Positions 1 to 8,707 of a stretch of 64,000 bases of DNA are shown in pieces. The translations under genes were made by a program, and so were the position numbers. Under the pieces are notes generated by a model that was not told where the DNA came from, searched no databases, and worked only from the letters and a program-made list of their open reading frames with translations. Position 1 is the first letter of the stretch. Every line of letters starts with the position of its first letter. The DNA is from Sphingobium psychrophilum (GTDB lineage Bacteria; Pseudomonadota; Alphaproteobacteria; Sphingomonadales; Sphingomonadaceae). The stretch lies in assembly GCF_012927105.1 (NCBI RefSeq), contig NZ_JABBFV010000006.1, positions 62,001 to 126,000 of the forward strand, given 5' to 3'.

Positions 1-308
1 ACGGCTATTTTGCGCGGCCGGGCATCAATGTCGTCAGCCCCGAACTACTGACCCGTGGCGGCGCGGCGCTGGCGCTGGGCGTGGTCGGCACGCCGATCGC
101 GTCGTTGCTGGCCTTTGTCGACACGGGCGACGCGAAAGGCGCGGCCTGTGGCCCGATCCTGGCCGGGGCGAGCGCCCAGGGCCAGCGCACCAAGCGCGGC
201 AATCCGCGCGACGATGTCGGCCGCGGCACCACGGCGAAGGACGAAAAGGGCGAGGGCAGCAAGGGCGAGCAGAAGAAGCAGGACAAGAAATTCCTAGGCA
301 TCTTCTGA
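1..308 (+). CDS. AsmA-family protein, C-terminal end (partial)
   Basis: Only the last ~100 codons are present; the reading frame is open from base 3 to the TGA at 306-308, so the gene begins before the window. The fragment has a small hydrophobic alanine/glycine-rich stretch followed by LAFVDTGDAKGAACGPILAGA, then a very polar Lys/Glu/Gly tail ending KKFLGIF. A segment of the type 'lALGv..TP.a.llaFvd.GdAk.a.C..ll' is what I recall from the C-termini of sphingomonad AsmA-like proteins, large envelope proteins linked to outer-membrane lipid homeostasis. The N-terminal AsmA domain is not in view, so the family call rests on this tail alone and is moderate. Confidence 0.5.
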   Translation, partial: GYFARPGINVVSPELLTRGGAALALGVVGTPIASLLAFVDTGDAKGAACGPILAGASAQGQRTKRGNPRDDVGRGTTAKDEKGEGSKGEQKKQDKKFLGIF

Positions 309-340
309 TCGCGACCCGCTGCTAGACTGCTTTCAGTCGG

Positions 341-1153
341 TCAATGATCGTGATTGCGGCCCGGCGCGCTGCCCAGCGCCTCCAGCACATCCTCCAGCCG
401 CGCCGGATCGCCCAGCGCCAGCACATGGCCTTCGCTGTCGGCCGTCAGCGGCTCGCCATGCCAGTCGCACATCAGCCCGCCCGCGCCCTCGACCACCGGC
501 ACCAGAGCGGCGAAGTCGTAGCTTTGCAGGCCCGATTCGATGACGATGTCGAGAAAACCCGACGCCAGCAGGCCATAATTATAGCAATCCCCGCCATAGA
601 CCGGCCCCTGGCGCGGCGACCCGCCCGACACGGCGGCGACCAGCGCCATATAATGGGGGACGTCACCCTCGCCGAACAGATGCGGGCTGGTGGTGGCGAT
701 GCCCGCGCCCTCCAGCGCGGCGCAGGCGCGCGTGCGCACCGGCTTGCCATTGAAGGTCGTGGGCTGTCCGCTCATTCCGGCCCAGCGTTCGCGCGCGATC
801 GGCTGGTCGATGATGCCGATCGTCGGCCAGCCGCCTTGCGTCAGCGCGATCAGGGTGCCGAAGATCGGCCGACCGGCGATGAAGCTGCGCGTCCCGTCGA
901 TCGGATCGAGTATCCACACCCGCTCGGCATCCTCGCGCACCGACCCATATTCCTCGCCGATGATGCCGTCGCCCGGCCGTTCCTTCTCCAATATCGCGCG
1001 GATCGCGGCTTCGGCGGCGCGGTCGGCCTCCGTCACCGGCGATTTGTCCGCTTTCAACTCCATGTCGTAACGGGCGCGGAAAAAGGGGCGGATGGCCGCG
1101 CCGGCGGCATCGGCAAGGCGGTTGGCAAGGGCCAGGTCGTCGCGGGTTGTCAT
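341..1153 (-). CDS. hisN: Inositol-monophosphatase-family phosphatase, probably histidinol-phosphatase
   Basis: A 270-residue Mg2+-dependent phosphatase of the IMPase fold. The metal-binding motifs are intact: EE at residues 67-68, DPIDGT at 83-88, and the C-terminal DFAALVPVVEGAGG at 213-226. Length and motif spacing match the HisN histidinol-phosphatases of actinobacteria and alphaproteobacteria, which dephosphorylate L-histidinol phosphate in histidine synthesis. Other family members (myo-inositol-1-phosphatase, CysQ, SuhB) share these motifs, so substrate is inferred. It is convergent with the AsmA-like gene and stands alone; hisG and hisD lie far away at 57-59 kb. Confidence 0.75.
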   Translation of the reverse strand: MTTRDDLALANRLADAAGAAIRPFFRARYDMELKADKSPVTEADRAAEAAIRAILEKERPGDGIIGEEYGSVREDAERVWILDPIDGTRSFIAGRPIFGTLIALTQGGWPTIGIIDQPIARERWAGMSGQPTTFNGKPVRTRACAALEGAGIATTSPHLFGEGDVPHYMALVAAVSGGSPRQGPVYGGDCYNYGLLASGFLDIVIESGLQSYDFAALVPVVEGAGGLMCDWHGEPLTADSEGHVLALGDPARLEDVLEALGSAPGRNHDH

Positions 1154-1221
1154 GCCCTTCGCCTAGCGGTTGCGTCGCGCTTAGGCTAGACTGAACCACA
1201 GACGAAAAGAAGGAGAGGAAG

Positions 1222-1644
1222 ATGCCCGGTTCGCCCGTCATCCCATGCCTGCGCTACGCCGATGCCCCCGCCGCGATCGATTTCCTGTGCGCCGCCTTCG
1301 GCTTTGCGCGCCATGCCGTCCATGCCGACGATAGTGATCCCACCATCATCCACCATGCCCAGCTGATCCTGGGCGACGGCATGGTCATGCTGGGCAGCGT
1401 CAAGGATATGGAGGACGAATCGCTCTACACCTGGTCCACCGTCCGCGACCTGGGCGGCATCACCGCCTGCGTCTATATCGTCGTGCCCGATCCCGACGGT
1501 CATTGCCTCCACGCCCGCAACGAAGGCGCTGTGGTGGTACAGGAACCGCAGGCCAATGACGGCTATCCCGGCCGCGGCTACACCGCGCTTGATCCCGAAG
1601 GAAATGTCTGGAGCTTCGGCAGCTACGATCCCTGGACCGATTAA
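1222..1644 (+). CDS. VOC-family (glyoxalase/PhnB-like) protein
   Basis: A 140-residue single-gene product built of two beta-alpha-beta-beta-beta halves, as in the vicinal oxygen chelate superfamily. The N-terminal pattern PCLRYADAPAAIDFLCAAFGF is the usual first module of PhnB-like VOC proteins, and the end 'GYTALDPEGNVWSFGSY' is the standard closing strand. A purine-rich stretch (AAGGAGAGGAAG) directly upstream of ATG 1222 is a good ribosome binding site. VOC proteins can be metal-dependent lyases, dioxygenases or antibiotic-binding proteins; no substrate can be assigned here. It is divergent from the hisN-like gene. Confidence 0.75.
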   Translation: MPGSPVIPCLRYADAPAAIDFLCAAFGFARHAVHADDSDPTIIHHAQLILGDGMVMLGSVKDMEDESLYTWSTVRDLGGITACVYIVVPDPDGHCLHARNEGAVVVQEPQANDGYPGRGYTALDPEGNVWSFGSYDPWTD

Positions 1645-1692
1645 GCCTTCGGAAACCCGACCGTTCTATCCTGCATCGTCAAAGGGGGGCGC

Positions 1693-1929
1693 ATGGCGCT
1701 GATCGGCTGGTTCCTGAGTTTCGTCGGCCTGTTCGCGGGCCTCGCCCTGCGGCAGGACATGCCGTTCGGCGGATCGGTTACGCTGTCCAATCTGGCGATC
1801 GGCTTTGCGCTGCTCGCCTGCCCGATGCTGTGGCGCGAAAGGCCGCTGGGCATCTCGCGCGGTCAGCGCATCGTCGTCGCCCTGGTCATGATCCTGACGG
1901 TGCCGTTGGTGATGCTGCCCGCTGCCTGA
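1693..1929 (+). CDS. Small hypothetical inner-membrane protein
   Basis: A 78-residue protein with two or three predicted transmembrane stretches (about residues 3-20, 30-45 and 58-76) and a short basic loop (RERPLGISRGQR) between the last two. The start is supported by a strong Shine-Dalgarno (AAAGGGGGG) just upstream of the ATG. It follows the VOC gene by about 50 bases in the same direction and converges on prs, ending 6 bases from it. I do not recognise a family; the reading frame is convincing because of the ribosome binding site and hydrophobicity pattern. Confidence 0.55.
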   Translation: MALIGWFLSFVGLFAGLALRQDMPFGGSVTLSNLAIGFALLACPMLWRERPLGISRGQRIVVALVMILTVPLVMLPAA

Positions 1930-1935
1930 CCACCC

Positions 1936-2871
1936 TCAGTCGAACAGGCTGGATACCGAACTCTCGTCCGCGATCCGCTTGATCGCTTCGCCCAGCAGCG
2001 GGGCGATGGGCAGGTGGCGGATGCGCTTGGACGTGTTCACCGCCTCGGTCCCCTGAATCGAATCGGTGATCACCAACTCCAGCAGTTCCGACGCATCGAC
2101 GCGCGCGACCGCGCCGCCCGACAGCACGCCATGGCTGACATAGGCGATCACGCCCTCTGCGCCCTGCGCCTTCAAAGCCGCGGCGGCGTTGCACAGCGTT
2201 CCCGCCGAATCGACGATATCGTCGATCAGAATGCAGAAACGGCCCTTCACGTCGCCGATGATGTTCATCACTTCGGATTCGCCGGCGCGCTCGCGGCGCT
2301 TGTCGACGATGGCGAGCGGGGCGTTGTCGAGCCGCTTGGCCAGCGCGCGGGCGCGCACCACGCCGCCGACGTCGGGCGACACGACCATGATATTCTTGTC
2401 GCCAAAGCGCGCCTGGATATCGGCCGACATCACCGGCGCACCGAACAGATTGTCGGTCGGGATGTCGAAAAAGCCCTGGATCTGCCCGGCGTGCAGATCG
2501 ACCGACAACACGCGGTCGGCGCCCGCCGTGGTAATCAGATTGGCGACCAGTTTCGCCGAGATGGGCGTGCGCGGGCCGGGCTTCCGGTCCTGCCGGGCAT
2601 AGCCGAAATAAGGGACGACCGCCGTGATTCGCTTGGCCGACGCGCGTTTCAGCGCATCGATCATGATCAGCAATTCCATCAGATTATCGTTGGTCGGATA
2701 GGCGGTCGACTGGATCACGAACACGTCTTCGCCGCGGACATTCTCATGAATTTCCACGAAAACTTCTTCGTCGGCGAAGCGGCGAACGCTGGCGTCGGTC
2801 AGGGGGATTTCGATATAGTCGGCGATAGCGGCCGCGAGCGGCTTGTTGGAATTGCCGGTCATGAGTTTCAT
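1936..2871 (-). CDS. prs: Ribose-phosphate pyrophosphokinase
   Basis: Makes PRPP from ribose 5-phosphate and ATP, the precursor of purines, pyrimidines, histidine and NAD, all represented elsewhere in this window. The 311-residue protein begins MKLMTGNSN, as the family does; an in-frame upstream extension of 27 codons to 2952 lacks family similarity and is rejected. Visible motifs are the ATP-binding loop with the RQDRK segment, the class-I PRPP motif [18 protein letters not shown] and the PRPP-binding DDIVDSAGT loop. Length is normal for bacterial class-I enzymes. It is divergently oriented to nadE with a ~130-bp shared upstream region. Confidence 0.96.
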   Translation of the reverse strand: MKLMTGNSNKPLAAAIADYIEIPLTDASVRRFADEEVFVEIHENVRGEDVFVIQSTAYPTNDNLMELLIMIDALKRASAKRITAVVPYFGYARQDRKPGPRTPISAKLVANLITTAGADRVLSVDLHAGQIQGFFDIPTDNLFGAPVMSADIQARFGDKNIMVVSPDVGGVVRARALAKRLDNAPLAIVDKRRERAGESEVMNIIGDVKGRFCILIDDIVDSAGTLCNAAAALKAQGAEGVIAYVSHGVLSGGAVARVDASELLELVITDSIQGTEAVNTSKRIRHLPIAPLLGEAIKRIADESSVSSLFD

Positions 2872-3001
2872 AGCGAAAAACCCCAGGCTGATTGGCGTGA
2901 CGAATGGATGACGATGCGCGAAACGCGGTCCCTGTAGCGGCGCAAGGCGCAAGTGGAAAGGCGCTTTTGCGCCAGCCCCAAAAATGGACTAGGGCGCTGG
3001 C

Positions 3002-4663
3002 ATGACCGACAAACTCGTGATCGCACTCGCGCAGATGACCCAGTCCGTGGGCGACCTTGCGGCCAATGCCGACGCCATGCTGGAATGGCGCGCGCGGGCG
3101 CAGGGTGCCGACCTCATCGTCTATCCCGAACTGCAACTGATCGGCTACCCGCCCGAAGACCTGGTCCTCAAGCCCGCTTTGGTCACCCAGGCCAATTATC
3201 AGCTCGACCGGCTGGCGCAGGAAACGGCCGATGGCGGCCCGGCGATGCTGGTCGGCACGGTCGTCGCGGCGCAGGGCGTCCTCTTCAACGTCGTCGCCCT
3301 GCTGGAAAATGGCGCGGTCACCGCGATCCGGCAAAAGCGCGAACTGCCCAATTACGGCACCTTCGACGAAAAGCGCCTCTTCGCCCCCGGCCCGCTGCCC
3401 GCGCCGATCGACTTCAAAGGCGTCAAGATCGGCGTGCCCATCTGCGAGGATATCTGGTTCCCCTTCGTCACCGCGCATCTGCGGGCCGAAGGCGCGGAAA
3501 TCCTCATCAGCCCCAATGGCAGCCCCTATGAGGTCGACAAGGACGATCGCCGCCTCAACGCCGTCGCTGGCACCCGCGTCCGCGAAACCGGCCTGCCTTT
3601 GGTCTATCTCAACCGCGTCGGCGGACAGGACGAACTGGTGTTCGACGGCGCGTCCTTCGTGATGAACGGCGACCTTGGCATCGCGCAGCAACTGCCCGAT
3701 TGGGAAGAGGCGCTGGTGCTGACGCAATGGGAGAAATGGGACGGCCAGTGGGTCTGCCTGCCCGGCGAGCCGCATCAATTGGATGACCGCCCGGCCGACA
3801 TCTACAACGCGATGGTCCTTGGCCTGCGCGACTATGTGAACCGCAATCGCTTCCCCGGCGTGGTCCTCGGCCTGTCGGGCGGCATCGATTCCGCCCTCTC
3901 CGCCGCCGTCGCGGTCGATGCGCTCGGCCCCGACCGTGTCTGGTGCGTGATGATGCCTTCGCGCTTCACCTCCCAGGAAAGCCTGGACGATGCGGTGGAG
4001 TGCGCCCGCCTGCTCGGCGTCCGTTACGACACGATCCCCATAGAACCGGCCGTCGCCGCCTTCGACACGATGCTGGCCCCGGTGTTCGAAGGGCGCCAGC
4101 GCGACCTCACCGAAGAAAATATCCAGTCGCGTATCCGCGGCGTGACGCTCATGGCCCTGTCCAACAAATATGGCCATATGCTGCTCACCACCGGCAACAA
4201 GAGCGAGATGTCGGTCGGCTACGCCACCATCTATGGCGACATGGCGGGCGGCTATTCGGTGCTCAAGGACGCCTACAAGACCACCGTGTTCGACCTGTGC
4301 CGCTGGCGCAACGAGAACGTCCCGTCGCTGGGGGCAGGCATCGGCCCGGAAGGCCCGGTGATGCCCGATCGCGTCATCACCAAGCCGCCCAGCGCCGAAC
4401 TGCGCGACAATCAGCGCGACGACGACAGCCTGCCGCCCTATGAAGTGCTCGACCCCATCCTCTACGGCCTGGTCGAGGAGGAACTGTCGGTCGACGGGCT
4501 GGTCGAACGCGGGTTCGAGAAGGAGACGGTCGCCCGGATCGAGCGCCTCCTCTACGTCGCCGAATATAAGCGCCGCCAATCGCCGCCCGGCGTGAAACTG
4601 GGCACCCGCAATTTCGGCCGCGACCGCCGCTACCCGATCACCAACGGCTTTCGTACGATATAA
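3002..4663 (+). CDS. nadE: Glutamine-dependent NAD+ synthetase
   Basis: A 553-residue two-domain enzyme that amidates nicotinic acid adenine dinucleotide to NAD+ using ammonia from glutamine. The N-terminal nitrilase-type glutaminase has its Glu-Lys-Cys triad at about E43 (YPELQL), K112 (KRELPNYG) and C148 (VPICEDIW). The C-terminal ATP pyrophosphatase domain starts near residue 280 with the P-loop GLSGGIDSAL and has the TGNKSE motif later. Ammonia is expected to be channelled between domains. The gene is monocistronic and is followed by a repeat before gltX. Confidence 0.96.
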   Translation: MTDKLVIALAQMTQSVGDLAANADAMLEWRARAQGADLIVYPELQLIGYPPEDLVLKPALVTQANYQLDRLAQETADGGPAMLVGTVVAAQGVLFNVVALLENGAVTAIRQKRELPNYGTFDEKRLFAPGPLPAPIDFKGVKIGVPICEDIWFPFVTAHLRAEGAEILISPNGSPYEVDKDDRRLNAVAGTRVRETGLPLVYLNRVGGQDELVFDGASFVMNGDLGIAQQLPDWEEALVLTQWEKWDGQWVCLPGEPHQLDDRPADIYNAMVLGLRDYVNRNRFPGVVLGLSGGIDSALSAAVAVDALGPDRVWCVMMPSRFTSQESLDDAVECARLLGVRYDTIPIEPAVAAFDTMLAPVFEGRQRDLTEENIQSRIRGVTLMALSNKYGHMLLTTGNKSEMSVGYATIYGDMAGGYSVLKDAYKTTVFDLCRWRNENVPSLGAGIGPEGPVMPDRVITKPPSAELRDNQRDDDSLPPYEVLDPILYGLVEEELSVDGLVERGFEKETVARIERLLYVAEYKRRQSPPGVKLGTRNFGRDRRYPITNGFRTI

Positions 4664-4677
4664 CCAATATAAAAAAG

Positions 4678-4705
4678 CCGTTCGGGCTGAGCGAAGTCGA
4701 AGCCC
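4678..4705 (+). repeat. 28-bp dispersed intergenic repeat, copy A
   Basis: This 28-bp sequence, containing the core GGGCTGAGCGAAGTCGAAG, is the exact reverse complement of 59828-59855. Imperfect further copies of the TGAGCGAAG motif follow at 4711-4720 and again at about 59785-59795. It lies in the nadE-gltX gap. This is the kind of short palindrome-prone extragenic repeat common in sphingomonad genomes; function is unknown. Confidence 0.75.
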
Positions 4706-4765
4706 TGCACTGAGCGAAGCGAAGTGACTTTGCTACGCGCGAACCGAACGGGTTTAGGACCAATC

Positions 4766-6094
4766 ATGACCGTCATCACCCGCTTCGCCCCGTCGCCGAC
4801 CGGCCATCTCCATGTCGGCAATATCCGCGCCGCGCTCCACAACTGGCTGTGGGCGCGCAAATCGGGCGGCCAATTCCTGCTGCGTCTCGATGATACCGAT
4901 CTCGAACGCTCGCGCCCCGAATATGCGGATGCGATCAAAGCGGACCTGGCGTGGCTCGGCCTCCATTGGGACGGTGAGGAGAAGCAGTCGGACCGTTTCG
5001 CTCTCTACGAATCCCGGTTCGAAGCGCTCAAAGCGTCCGGCCATGTCTATCCGGCTTATGAAACCGCCCAGGAACTCGACCTGCGCCGCAAAATCCTGCT
5101 CGGTCGCGGCCTCCCGCCGGTCTATGACCGCGCGGCCCTGTCGCTGACACCGGACCAGATCGCCGCGTTCGAAGCCGAAGGCCGCACCCCCCATTGGCGC
5201 TTCAAGCTCGACCATGATCAGCCGATCACCTGGACCGACCTCATCCGCGGCGACCAGCGCTTCGACCCGAAATTGCTGTCGGACCCGGTCATCCGCCGAG
5301 CCGACGGCAGTTGGCTCTACATGCTCCCGTCGGTGATCGATGATATCGCCATGGGCGTCACCCATGTCCTTCGCGGCGAGGATCATGTCTCCAACACCGC
5401 CACCCAGATTCAGATGTTCACGGCGCTCGGCGCGCCGCTCCCCGCCTTCGCCCATGAAGCGCTGCTGACCGGCAGCGAAGGCAAGTTGTCCAAGCGCTTG
5501 GGGTCGCTCGGCGTCGCCCATTTCCGCGAGATCGGCCTCGAAGCGGCCGCCATCGCCTCCCTGCTCGCCCGCCTGGGCAGTTCGCAGCCGATAGAGCCAT
5601 TCGCGGATATCCAGCCGTTGATCGACAGTTTCGACTTCGCCCATTTCGGCCGCGCCCCCGCGCGCTTCGATGAAGCCGAACTCGCGACCCTCAACCAGAA
5701 GATCGTCCACCTTCTCCCCTTTGAGGCTGTCGCAGACCGCCTGCCCGAAGGCATGGACGCCGCCGCTTGGGAAGCCATCCGCCCCAATCTGGAAACGGTC
5801 GCCGGCGCGGCCGACTGGTGGCGCATCGTCACCGGCCCCATAGACGCGCCGGCGCCAGCGGACGAAGACCGCGATTTCCTCGCCGCCGCCCATCGCATCC
5901 TGTCGGACGCCGCCTTCGATGCCGACATCTGGCGCACGCTGACGGGTGCACTCAAGGAAGAAACCGGCCGCAAGGGCAAGACCCTCTTCCTCCCCCTCCG
6001 CCGCGCGCTGACCGGGCTGGATCACGGCCCGGACATGGGACAATTGCTGCCGCTGATCGGCAAGAATGAGGCCTTGGCACGCCTGCGGACTTGA
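4766..6094 (+). CDS. gltX: Glutamate--tRNA ligase
   Basis: A 442-residue class-I aminoacyl-tRNA synthetase. The ATP-binding HIGH-type motif reads HLHVGN within RFAPSPTGHLHVGNIRAA, and the KMSKS-type motif reads KLSKR. Length includes an anticodon-binding region, so it is a full GluRS rather than the ~300-residue Glu-Q tRNA(Asp) synthetase. Start at 4766 (MTVITRFAPS) is chosen over an in-frame codon at 4724 because that extension runs through the upstream repeat. Many alphaproteobacteria carry two gltX genes, one of which can have altered tRNA preference; whether this is the only copy cannot be told here. Confidence 0.92.
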   Translation: MTVITRFAPSPTGHLHVGNIRAALHNWLWARKSGGQFLLRLDDTDLERSRPEYADAIKADLAWLGLHWDGEEKQSDRFALYESRFEALKASGHVYPAYETAQELDLRRKILLGRGLPPVYDRAALSLTPDQIAAFEAEGRTPHWRFKLDHDQPITWTDLIRGDQRFDPKLLSDPVIRRADGSWLYMLPSVIDDIAMGVTHVLRGEDHVSNTATQIQMFTALGAPLPAFAHEALLTGSEGKLSKRLGSLGVAHFREIGLEAAAIASLLARLGSSQPIEPFADIQPLIDSFDFAHFGRAPARFDEAELATLNQKIVHLLPFEAVADRLPEGMDAAAWEAIRPNLETVAGAADWWRIVTGPIDAPAPADEDRDFLAAAHRILSDAAFDADIWRTLTGALKEETGRKGKTLFLPLRRALTGLDHGPDMGQLLPLIGKNEALARLRT

Positions 6095-6216
6095 AGGCAG
6101 GCGCGACGAAATTTCTCGTCGTCCCGGCATCGTCCCCAGCCTGCGGTCGCCCGATTGGACCGCCGCCACCCGCCCCCTCCTTCCGCTTCGAACGAAGTCG
6201 AGAAGCGCCACGCGCT

Positions 6217-6467
6217 CCCCTCCTATTCCCCTTCCAAAATAGGATTTCCTCTGATCTATGCTTTCAGGTGGACCAGCATTTCCCCATTCCTCCGGCAGCG
6301 CCGTCGCGCGGCAAGCGCTTCGCCGTGACCCCACAGGCGCGTCGGTGTGACCCCGCCGTAACCCGCCCCTTACCTCGCCGTTACATGGCCGGGGCTTCGC
6401 GGGGGCTTTGCTGTCACTATCGGCCGGAAAAGCCCGACGACGGTGTGAACTTCGCGCCTGTAACTCT
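6217..6467. repeat. Dispersed ~250-bp intergenic element, copy 1
   Basis: The 383-bp stretch between gltX and the lipoprotein gene holds no gene. Its left part (6217-6259) matches 16013-16055 in reverse complement at 40 of 43 bases, and its right part (around 6436-6467, core GGTGTGAACTT) matches the reverse complement of 15783-15817. The interior is more diverged but keeps shared pieces such as ACAGGCGCGTC. Both copies lie between convergent gene ends. A further motif resembling the GCGAAGTCGA repeats lies at about 6188-6202. Confidence 0.7.
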
Positions 6468-6477
6468 ACCGAACCCG

Positions 6478-6846
6478 CTACTTCGCCTGCAAAGCGGTCG
6501 CACAGGATACCGGATCGACATCCGCGCCCGCCGGGCTGCGCGCATCGACATGGGTGACGACCGGCTCTTTCCCCCGCGCCGGGGCGTAGAGATAGGCGTC
6601 GAGGATGCAGCGGCCATTGGCGAACTGCAATTTGCGCACCGTGGTTTCGCGAATATCGAGCCGGGGCTGGCCGAACATCCGGGTCAGCGCACCCGCATCC
6701 GATCCCATCAGCGGCCCCTGCTTCATGAAAGCGCTGGCCGGCGGTCCGGCGGGCGGCGGGGCATAGCTGCCCTTGGGCACGACGCCGCCGCCACAAGCGG
6801 CCAGCGGCAGGCACAGCGCCGCCGTCACAACGCGCGGGAAATTCAT
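6478..6846 (-). CDS. Small putative lipoprotein
   Basis: 122 residues with a short signal peptide ending in a lipobox (LPLAAC), so probably lipidated and anchored to the envelope. The mature part contains a Pro/Ala-rich linker and then a small domain, 'GSDAGALTRMFGQPRLDIRE..VRKLQFANGRCILDAYLY', reminiscent of SmpA/BamE-like folds in which a helix is followed by strands, though no firm family is assigned. The start overlaps the stop of the upstream EI24 gene by four bases (ATGA), implying translational coupling. Two further Cys (in NGRCILD and VSCATAL) could form a disulfide. Confidence 0.7.
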   Translation of the reverse strand: MNFPRVVTAALCLPLAACGGGVVPKGSYAPPPAGPPASAFMKQGPLMGSDAGALTRMFGQPRLDIRETTVRKLQFANGRCILDAYLYAPARGKEPVVTHVDARSPAGADVDPVSCATALQAK

Positions 6847-7508
6847 GCGGATGTCTTTCGCCCAAGCAACATGTGCACGGCCATAGCCGCGCTCCAGATC
6901 GGCGCAAGCAGGTTGACCAGCGGGATCAGGAACGCAAGCGCCGAAACGAGCCCCAAAAGCCACCGGCTGCCGCGCGACAGCGGCGGGAGGGCGGGATGAC
7001 GCGGCTCCACCATGTCGGCCATGTCGCGGCCCAGCAGATAGGCGTTCACCACCAGGAACAACCCGATCGTCCCCACCCCCGTCACCAGCAACAGGATATA
7101 GGCGGGCAACGCCAGCAGGTTCCAGCCCAGCGTGCGCGCCAGCGAGGCGAAGGCGAAGCGCAGGCTGCGCGCCCAGCCCACCGGACGCGCGGCGAGCGCC
7201 GCCTGGGGGTAACTGTCCCGCTCCACCGCTTCGATAATGTCGTCGGCGAACAGGCCCATCACCGCCATCGCCACGGCGCGGAACAGCAGCCAGCCCGCGC
7301 CGACGATCAACAGCGCGGTGGCGGTCGCTTCGGCGACACCGCCGCCGCCCCAACCGAAATGCAGCCGCAGCGCATGAAACCCGGCCCAGAGCGCACCGGC
7401 CAATCCTGCGAAGACCAGCAGCGTCAGGATCAGCGTCTTGAACAGCAGGCGCAGCGCAGCGCCGTGAAAGAGGGAGGGAAAGGCGCGCAGGGCGGCGGTC
7501 AGGACCAT
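6843..7508 (-). CDS. EI24/CysZ-like membrane protein
   Basis: About 221 residues with four or more transmembrane helices. The pattern (helix pair, a polar stretch with DDIIEAVERDSYP, then long hydrophobic helices and the 'YLLGRDMADMVEPRH' segment) matches the EI24 domain family that includes CysZ sulfate permease. In alphaproteobacteria most members are annotated only as EI24-domain proteins and sulfate transport is unproven. Start at 7508 is chosen over 7544 because GGGGGAGGAT lies upstream at suitable spacing. It is the first gene of a two-gene operon with the lipoprotein. Confidence 0.7.
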   Translation of the reverse strand: MVLTAALRAFPSLFHGAALRLLFKTLILTLLVFAGLAGALWAGFHALRLHFGWGGGGVAEATATALLIVGAGWLLFRAVAMAVMGLFADDIIEAVERDSYPQAALAARPVGWARSLRFAFASLARTLGWNLLALPAYILLLVTGVGTIGLFLVVNAYLLGRDMADMVEPRHPALPPLSRGSRWLLGLVSALAFLIPLVNLLAPIWSAAMAVHMLLGRKTSA

Positions 7509-7621
7509 GGTCCCGTCTATCCTCCCCCGCGGGCGCAAGGTCAATCAGCGCCGTTGCATGGGGGGGCGCGGACCGATAAAGGCGACGAAATTTTATGTCT
7601 ATCTCAAGATAAGGATATTGC

Positions 7622-8659
7622 GTGACCGCATCCTCCGCGCCCCAGGAAAACCCGGCCGCCACGCTGCCAGCCGCCACGCTCGACGTCGTCGCGATCGGCA
7701 ACGCCATCGTCGACGTGCTCGCCCGCAGCGACGACGCCTTCCTGGCACAACATGCGCTGACCAAGGGTGGGATGCAGTTGATCGACGCCGCCATGGCGGA
7801 GACGCTCTATGCCGACATGCCGCAGGCCAAGGAGATCAGCGGTGGCTCCGCCGCCAACACGCTGGCGGGCCTCGCTGCGCTGGGCAAAAAATGCGGCTTC
7901 ATCGGCCAGGTCAATGACGATCAGTTGGGCGCGGTCTTCGCGCATGACGTCCACGCCTTGGGCATCCGTTTCGACACGCCGGTCATGCATGGCGAAGTGC
8001 CGACCGCGCGCTGCCTGATCCTGGTGACGCCGGACGCCCAGCGCACGATGAACACCTTCCTGGGGGCGTCGCAATTTCTACCGGAAGCCGCGGTCGATTT
8101 CGACCTGATCCGTTCGGCCAAGATCCTCTATCTCGAAGGCTATTTGTGGGATCCCGAGCAGCCGCGCGCGGCGATGCGGGCGGCGATCGACGCGGCGCGG
8201 GGTGCCGGGCGCAAGGTCGCCTTCACCCTGTCCGACAATTTCGTGATCGACCGCCATCGCGCCGACTTCATCGATCTGATCGACAATGGCCAGATCGACA
8301 TCCTCTTTTCCAACGAGGGCGAGATTCAGTCGCTGGCGCAGATAGACGATTTCGAAAAAGCGCTGGCCCGCTTCGCCGACAAGGTGCCGGTGCTGGTGTC
8401 GACCCGCAGCGAAAAGGGCGCCGTCGCGATCGTCGATGGCGTGCGCCATCAGGCCCCGGCCGCACCGGTCGGGCAAATCGTTGATACGACGGGGGCGGGC
8501 GACCTGTTCGCCGCTGGTTTCCTGGCGGCCCATATCGACGGCCGCAGCGTCGAGGATGCGCTGGCGCTGGGCGCCGCCGCAGCGGCCGAAGTCATATCGC
8601 ATTGGGGCGCGCGACCGGAAGCCGACCTGGGCGTGATCCGCGACGCGCTGTTCGCCTGA
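7622..8659 (+). CDS. PfkB-family sugar kinase, probably adenosine kinase
   Basis: A 345-residue ribokinase-like kinase. The N-terminal GNAIVDVLARSDD and GGSAANTLAGLAALG segments bind substrate, and the PfkB signature DTTGAGDLFAAGF near the C-terminus provides the catalytic Asp and anion hole. Alphaproteobacterial members of this subgroup are usually annotated as adenosine kinase (adenosine + ATP to AMP), but other nucleoside or sugar substrates are possible. It starts at GTG 7622 with AAGGA upstream. It is divergent from the EI24 gene. Confidence 0.85.
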   Translation: MTASSAPQENPAATLPAATLDVVAIGNAIVDVLARSDDAFLAQHALTKGGMQLIDAAMAETLYADMPQAKEISGGSAANTLAGLAALGKKCGFIGQVNDDQLGAVFAHDVHALGIRFDTPVMHGEVPTARCLILVTPDAQRTMNTFLGASQFLPEAAVDFDLIRSAKILYLEGYLWDPEQPRAAMRAAIDAARGAGRKVAFTLSDNFVIDRHRADFIDLIDNGQIDILFSNEGEIQSLAQIDDFEKALARFADKVPVLVSTRSEKGAVAIVDGVRHQAPAAPVGQIVDTTGAGDLFAAGFLAAHIDGRSVEDALALGAAAAAEVISHWGARPEADLGVIRDALFA

Positions 8660-8707
8660 CACGGACAAGGCCTGCTTCTCATGGGAGAGGCGGGCCTGTC
8701 TATCGGG

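Noticed and set aside
5..301. 98-codon minus-strand frame at the left edge
   Set aside because: Antisense to the AsmA-like C-terminus; Pro/Ser-rich shadow composition.
2744..4579. 611-codon open frame on the minus strand
   Set aside because: Antisense to nadE; the composition is that of a shadow frame, and its left end runs into prs in a different frame.
4754..6907. 717-codon open frame on the minus strand
   Set aside because: Antisense to gltX and running through the dispersed repeat; no recognisable domain.
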